From an uncultured Collinsella sp. (GTDB lineage: Bacteria > Actinomycetota > Coriobacteriia > Coriobacteriales > Coriobacteriaceae), in contig CAUFWM010000058.1 of NCBI GenBank assembly GCA_959596505.1, positions 1-8,257 on the forward strand: a stretch of 8,257 nt of DNA, read 5' to 3'. This document shows positions 5,678 through 8,257 of this stretch, one piece after another. Under the pieces are notes generated by a model that ran no database searches, had not been told where the DNA came from, and saw only the letters and a program-made list of their open reading frames with translations. Made by a program: the position numbers and the translations under genes. Each line of letters begins with the position of its first letter. The first letter of the stretch is position 1.

Positions 5678-6571
5678 CTAGAGCAAGGTGACGCTAAAGC
5701 TGCGTTTATCGGTAGCGCCGGGAGCCAAGGTGATGGTGTTGACCTTGTGCTCAAAGACATCGTCCTCGGTGTCCATGGTGGTGTGACCGGTCCAGGGCTC
5801 GAGCGCCACAAACGGAGCGTCGTTGGCGGCAGACCACACGCCGATGTACTTAAAGCCCTCAAAGTCGATCTTGACGCCGTGGCCCGACTTGCGGCCGCGC
5901 AGCGTGAGCGTGGAGCCCGGGGTATCGGTGAACATGATGGCGTCGTTATCGAAGCTGCGGTGCGTGATGGGCAGCACGTCCGAGTTATCGGGGGCCTTGT
6001 AGCTACCCTCGAACGTCATAAGGCCATCGGGCGTGATGACGGGGGCCTCGTTAGTCCAAGCCTCGGTAAACGCCAGCTCGTAATCCTCGAACGCCTCGTC
6101 CTCGGCGCCGGGGGCGGGCACGTTAAACGCAGGGTGGCCACCCACCGAGAACGGCAGGTCTACGTCGCCGGTGTTAGTGACGGCAAAGGTCTGCGTGAGC
6201 GTGACATCGCCGGTCAGGGCATAGGTCATGTTGAGCTTAAAGTGGAAGGGAAAGGCCTTGAGCGACTCGGGCGTATCGGTGATCTCGTAGGTTACCGAGG
6301 AGCCGTCCTCCGATACCTCGACCAATTTGTGCTCGACAATGCGTGCGATGCCGTGGCGCGCCATCTCGCAGGTGCCGGCGGCAGACGTCGCCGTGTTGTT
6401 GCGCAGCGATCCCACGATAGGGAACAGGATGGGCGCGTGCTTGCCCCAAAAGGCCGGGTCGCCCTGCCACAGATACTCATTGCCGTTGAGGGCAAGGCTC
6501 GTGAGCTGGGCGCCCATGGAATCGATGGCCGCGGTGAGGCCGCCGCGCTTGATGGTAGTGACGGTGGACAT
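5678..6571 (-). CDS. Aldose 1-epimerase-like protein (LacX-type galactose mutarotase family)
   Basis: A 297-residue cytoplasmic beta-sandwich sugar-binding enzyme, expected to interconvert alpha and beta anomers of an aldose or to bind a sugar. Visible family landmarks are LFPIVGSLRNN (49-59), ARHGIAR with His73, GGHPAFN (144-150) with His146, and ALEPWTG (256-262) with Glu258, matching the two His and the Glu base of mutarotases. The wording (PIVGSLRNN, HGIAR, EPWTG) and short length fit the LacX-like subgroup rather than classical GalM of about 340 residues. The ATG at 6569-6571 follows GGAGGAAG (6576-6583) at four bases; an upstream start at 6595 would include this site in the coding region. 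It follows the membrane-protein gene after 79 bases without a clear terminator, so the two may be co-transcribed. No gal operon genes are nearby, so the actual sugar is open. Confidence 0.9.
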   Translation of the reverse strand: MSTVTTIKRGGLTAAIDSMGAQLTSLALNGNEYLWQGDPAFWGKHAPILFPIVGSLRNNTATSAAGTCEMARHGIARIVEHKLVEVSEDGSSVTYEITDTPESLKAFPFHFKLNMTYALTGDVTLTQTFAVTNTGDVDLPFSVGGHPAFNVPAPGAEDEAFEDYELAFTEAWTNEAPVITPDGLMTFEGSYKAPDNSDVLPITHRSFDNDAIMFTDTPGSTLTLRGRKSGHGVKIDFEGFKYIGVWSAANDAPFVALEPWTGHTTMDTEDDVFEHKVNTITLAPGATDKRSFSVTLL

Positions 6572-6650
6572 GCTACTTCCTCCAAAAGTAAACAACAGTG
6601 TCGAGGGTTATTGTCCCACTCTTGGCAGCAGGGCCGAGCGGCAGGCGCAG

Positions 6651-7520
6651 TTATTGAGCAATAGCATAAAGGTCAAACCCACCCTGCGGCGCGCTATCGA
6701 CCGTATCGGGTGCTTGCGAATTAAAACTCACCGGGACCATGCGCTTTGAGGCGCGGTAACGCGTGCCGTCGGTGGCGACGGGCGGCTCATCGACCGTGAG
6801 CTCGTAGTCGCCGGGCTTGAGCTCGATACCGTCACCTTCGGAATTGACGTATTGGTACTCGTCGATTGCTTGTCCCCTGAGCGTGCGGCCCACGATATGG
6901 ACGAGCATTTGGCTGTCGCCGCGCGCGGTATCCCACGTCGCGCCGTCCTTAACCTCGACCGACACATGCACCGAGCGCGTGCGGCTGAGCGATTGCTCGA
7001 CGGACATCTCGACCTTGGCGGCGTCTTGGCGCTGCCGCTCGACATGACCCCAGATGCTGCCGATTGCCGAGCAGGCGATAACGCCGGCCATGAAGGCGAT
7101 GAGGATGGGGCCGAGCGGAGAACGGCGGCCCGCGTCTTCCTCACGAGCCAGGTCGGGGCGATGCGTGGGCGCAGGCGCCTGGGCGCCTTGCGCGGGCACG
7201 TCGAGAATGCTGAAAGATGCCGTACTGCCGGGGTCGATGGTGTGGCGCGGTTGCGGGGTCTTTGCCGGCGAAATGGACATGTCGGCTGGCTCACCCAGCG
7301 TGGCCGTGGCATCGGCCTTTGCCTCGTCGGCCTCGGCCTGGGCCCAAGCCTGTTCAAAGGTTAGGGGTTCGGCAGCATCGGAGGCGGCTTCAGGCTCGAC
7401 ACCGGCATCGTTGCCGGTCTCGTCCTCGTCGCTCGACACGTCACACGGCGCGGGCTCGTCCCACTCTTCGTCCGGAGCCTCGCCCTCGCTATACCACCAT
7501 TCAAAGTTATCGATATCCAT
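6651..7520 (-). CDS. Unrecognised single-pass membrane protein with acidic cytoplasmic region
   Basis: I do not recognise this 289-residue protein. Residues 1-80 are strongly acidic and low in complexity (runs of Asp, Glu, Ala, Pro), starting MDIDNFEWWYSEGE. A basic patch RR (132-133) precedes one membrane segment at about 136-158, so by the positive-inside rule the N-terminus is cytoplasmic and residues 160-289 are outside. The outer part has alternating hydrophobic stretches (VHVSVEV, MLVHIV) and LKPGDYELTVDEPP (234-247), which resembles the prealbumin/Cna-B-type beta-sandwich pattern but is only a hint. The ATG at 7518-7520 has AAGGGGG (7529-7535) at eight bases, overlapping the palindrome GGGGCGCCCC (7523-7532) that could weakly mask it. 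A GTG at 7553 with weaker support would add 11 residues. Coding is supported by the complete frame with normal domain layout and its position between terminator and epimerase gene. Confidence 0.75.
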   Translation of the reverse strand: MDIDNFEWWYSEGEAPDEEWDEPAPCDVSSDEDETGNDAGVEPEAASDAAEPLTFEQAWAQAEADEAKADATATLGEPADMSISPAKTPQPRHTIDPGSTASFSILDVPAQGAQAPAPTHRPDLAREEDAGRRSPLGPILIAFMAGVIACSAIGSIWGHVERQRQDAAKVEMSVEQSLSRTRSVHVSVEVKDGATWDTARGDSQMLVHIVGRTLRGQAIDEYQYVNSEGDGIELKPGDYELTVDEPPVATDGTRYRASKRMVPVSFNSQAPDTVDSAPQGGFDLYAIAQ

Positions 7521-7561
7521 ACGGGGCGCCCCCTTGGCCTCGCAAATAAACACTTGCTAGC

Positions 7562-7567
7562 CTTATA
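7562..7567 (-). promoter_or_regulatory. Possible -10 element for the membrane-protein gene
   Basis: TATAAG on the minus strand would start transcription near 7555 and give a leader of about 35 bases to the ATG at 7520. It is the only good -10-like hexamer between the strong terminator (7602-7666) and the gene. No matching -35 is present at 16-19 bases, so the call is weak. If used, the alternative GTG start at 7553 would be almost leaderless. Confidence 0.3.
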
Positions 7568-7601
7568 CCCCCAGATGACACGGGAGCTCGCCGGCACAGA
7601 C

Positions 7602-7666
7602 AGGAAAAGCGTCACAACATTCGACGCTTTTCCTCGTTTTCGAGATTTTCATCGAATGTTGTGACG
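7602..7666 (-). terminator. Terminator region built from two overlapping inverted repeats
   Basis: Two perfect inverted repeats share one segment. AGGAAAAGCGTC (7602-7613) pairs with GACGCTTTTCCT (7623-7634), a 12-bp stem with a 9-base loop. CGTCACAACATTCGA (7610-7624) pairs with TCGAATGTTGTGACG (7652-7666), a 15-bp stem with a 27-base loop. Bases 7610-7613 and 7623-7624 belong to both, so only one can form. On the minus strand the long stem is followed directly by CTTTTCC, as in an intrinsic terminator for the gene ending at 7716. Confidence 0.8.
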
Positions 7667-7690
7667 GTTTGGGCAGCAGCCACACCACGA

Positions 7691-7721
7691 ATGTGACGAA
7701 GGAGCAGCCCCCTTGTCACAT
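7691..7721. other. Hairpin straddling the stop codon of the regulator-like gene
   Basis: ATGTGACGAAGG (7691-7702) pairs with CCTTGTCACAT (7711-7721) over 11 bases with one bulged G (7698) and an 8-base loop. The TGA stop (7716-7718) of the upstream gene lies in the right arm. There is no T-tract, so it is more likely a 3' end protecting or pausing structure than the main terminator. Confidence 0.6.
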
Positions 7722-8257
7722 CTGGAGGACGACGGGAATTTGGATGCAGCAGAAGTCCTCCTGGTGGGACTCGTCGTAGCTCGTGGTATCGAGGTAGCAA
7801 AAATCGAAGGCGTTGCCGATGGGCTGGAGCGCGTGCTTGTCCATGCAGGCCACGACGGCGCGAATGCCCTCGGGCTCGTACGGCATGCCCCAGCGGCTCA
7901 TGCACAGATACGTGCCCTCGGGCAGTACTTCGATGCCGGTTTCTGCCAGCTCGGCGGGATCGCTCGGCAGCAGCTCCTCGACACCGCGCGGTAGCACGGC
8001 AAAGGAGCCGGCGCCGGCGATGGGGTCGTCGGAATGTAGCGCCTCGCGACGCAGCATGGCGCCCCAACCGCGCATGGGGCGCGTGCCCGTCAACGTACGC
8101 ATGCGCAGGATTGCCCGCATGAGCGTGGGGTGAAGCATCGAGCGGCCGCGCTCGATATCGGCCGGGAACTCCTCAAAGACCACGAAGCGGCGCTCGAATT
8201 GCTTGAGCTCCGGCTTGCCCTCGCGCTCGCGCCAGTAAACCGCCTCGTCGTAAAAGC
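7716..8257 (-). CDS. GyrI-like effector-binding domain protein, probable MerR-family regulator, 5' end cut by window edge
   Basis: The frame is open from the right edge to the TGA at 7716-7718, about 180 residues; its true start is outside the window. The C-terminal part has the alternating pattern of the GyrI-like/AraC effector-binding fold: RFVVFEEFPAD, a middle EEGTYLCMSRWG-like segment (here LPEGTYLCMSRWGMPYEP), and the closing IGNAFDFCYLDTTSYDE....DFCCIQIPV, equivalent to the common 'G.A.E.YL.D...T..EE..TEIQIPV' ending. In MerR-family drug-responsive regulators this domain follows an N-terminal winged helix and a helical linker; the charged stretch YWREREGKPELKQFERR at the window edge would suit the end of that linker. 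The DNA-binding part is not visible, so a stand-alone effector-binding protein is possible. An internal GTG at 8183 is not a likely start because the fold extends upstream. Confidence 0.75.
   Translation of the reverse strand, partial: FYDEAVYWREREGKPELKQFERRFVVFEEFPADIERGRSMLHPTLMRAILRMRTLTGTRPMRGWGAMLRREALHSDDPIAGAGSFAVLPRGVEELLPSDPAELAETGIEVLPEGTYLCMSRWGMPYEPEGIRAVVACMDKHALQPIGNAFDFCYLDTTSYDESHQEDFCCIQIPVVLQM

Noticed and set aside
5594..6664. 356-codon plus-strand frame opposite the epimerase gene
   Set aside because: It shadows the minus-strand mutarotase-family gene, begins inside the terminator hairpin and shows no domain pattern.
7612..8067. 151-codon minus-strand frame overlapping the regulator-like gene and the 7602-7666 terminator
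   Set aside because: It is in another frame of a recognisable effector-binding domain gene and its product is Arg/His-rich, as expected for a shadow frame.
1..8257. CRISPR array, tRNA, rRNA, prophage or toxin-antitoxin genes
   Set aside because: Both strands were read for regular repeats, cloverleaf-like segments and typical small-gene pairs; nothing convincing was found.

Overview
The window is a GC-rich bacterial chromosomal segment in which every supported gene lies on the minus strand, so transcription runs right to left. The gene content, codon choice rich in G/C third positions, an actinobacterial-looking release factor 1 (GPGGQ rather than GAGGQ) and a Tat-type lipoprotein suggest a gut Coriobacteriia, most likely Collinsella or a close relative. 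This assignment is an inference from protein appearance; no 16S or other marker is present.

From right to left (the direction of transcription) the layout is: (a) the 3' part of a regulator-like gene with a GyrI-like/MerR effector-binding C-terminus (7716 to the window edge); (b) a 195-base gap with a stop-codon hairpin and an elaborate terminator made of two overlapping, mutually exclusive inverted repeats (7602-7666); (c) an unrecognised single-pass membrane protein with a long acidic cytoplasmic part and an exported domain (6651-7520); (d) a LacX-type aldose 1-epimerase-like protein (5678-6571); (e) a second complex intergenic structure, a terminator hairpin enclosed by a distant 12-bp inverted repeat and overlapped by a third one (5523-5647); (f) a four-gene cluster: Tat/lipoprotein solute-binding protein, a polar amino acid permease with an unusual N-terminal extension, its ATPase, and a CPS1/PM20D1-like M20 metallopeptidase (1034-5414); (g) a 249-base gap with a weak promoter candidate and a direct repeat; and (h) the 5' two thirds or so of prfA (release factor 1), cut by the left edge.

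The functional unit is cluster (f). The binding protein, permease and ATPase form a complete polar-amino-acid-type importer with tight spacing (9 and 22 bases), and the M20 enzyme follows after 72 bases that hold a small hairpin. The enzyme has no signal peptide, so a plausible scheme is import of a dipeptide or N-acyl amino acid followed by cytoplasmic hydrolysis. The substrate cannot be read from sequence. No CRISPR array, tRNA, rRNA, insertion sequence or phage gene was seen. The least explained material is the two structured intergenic regions, which share an architecture (terminator hairpin plus a longer-range inverted repeat) and could be dispersed chromosomal repeats or attenuation devices.
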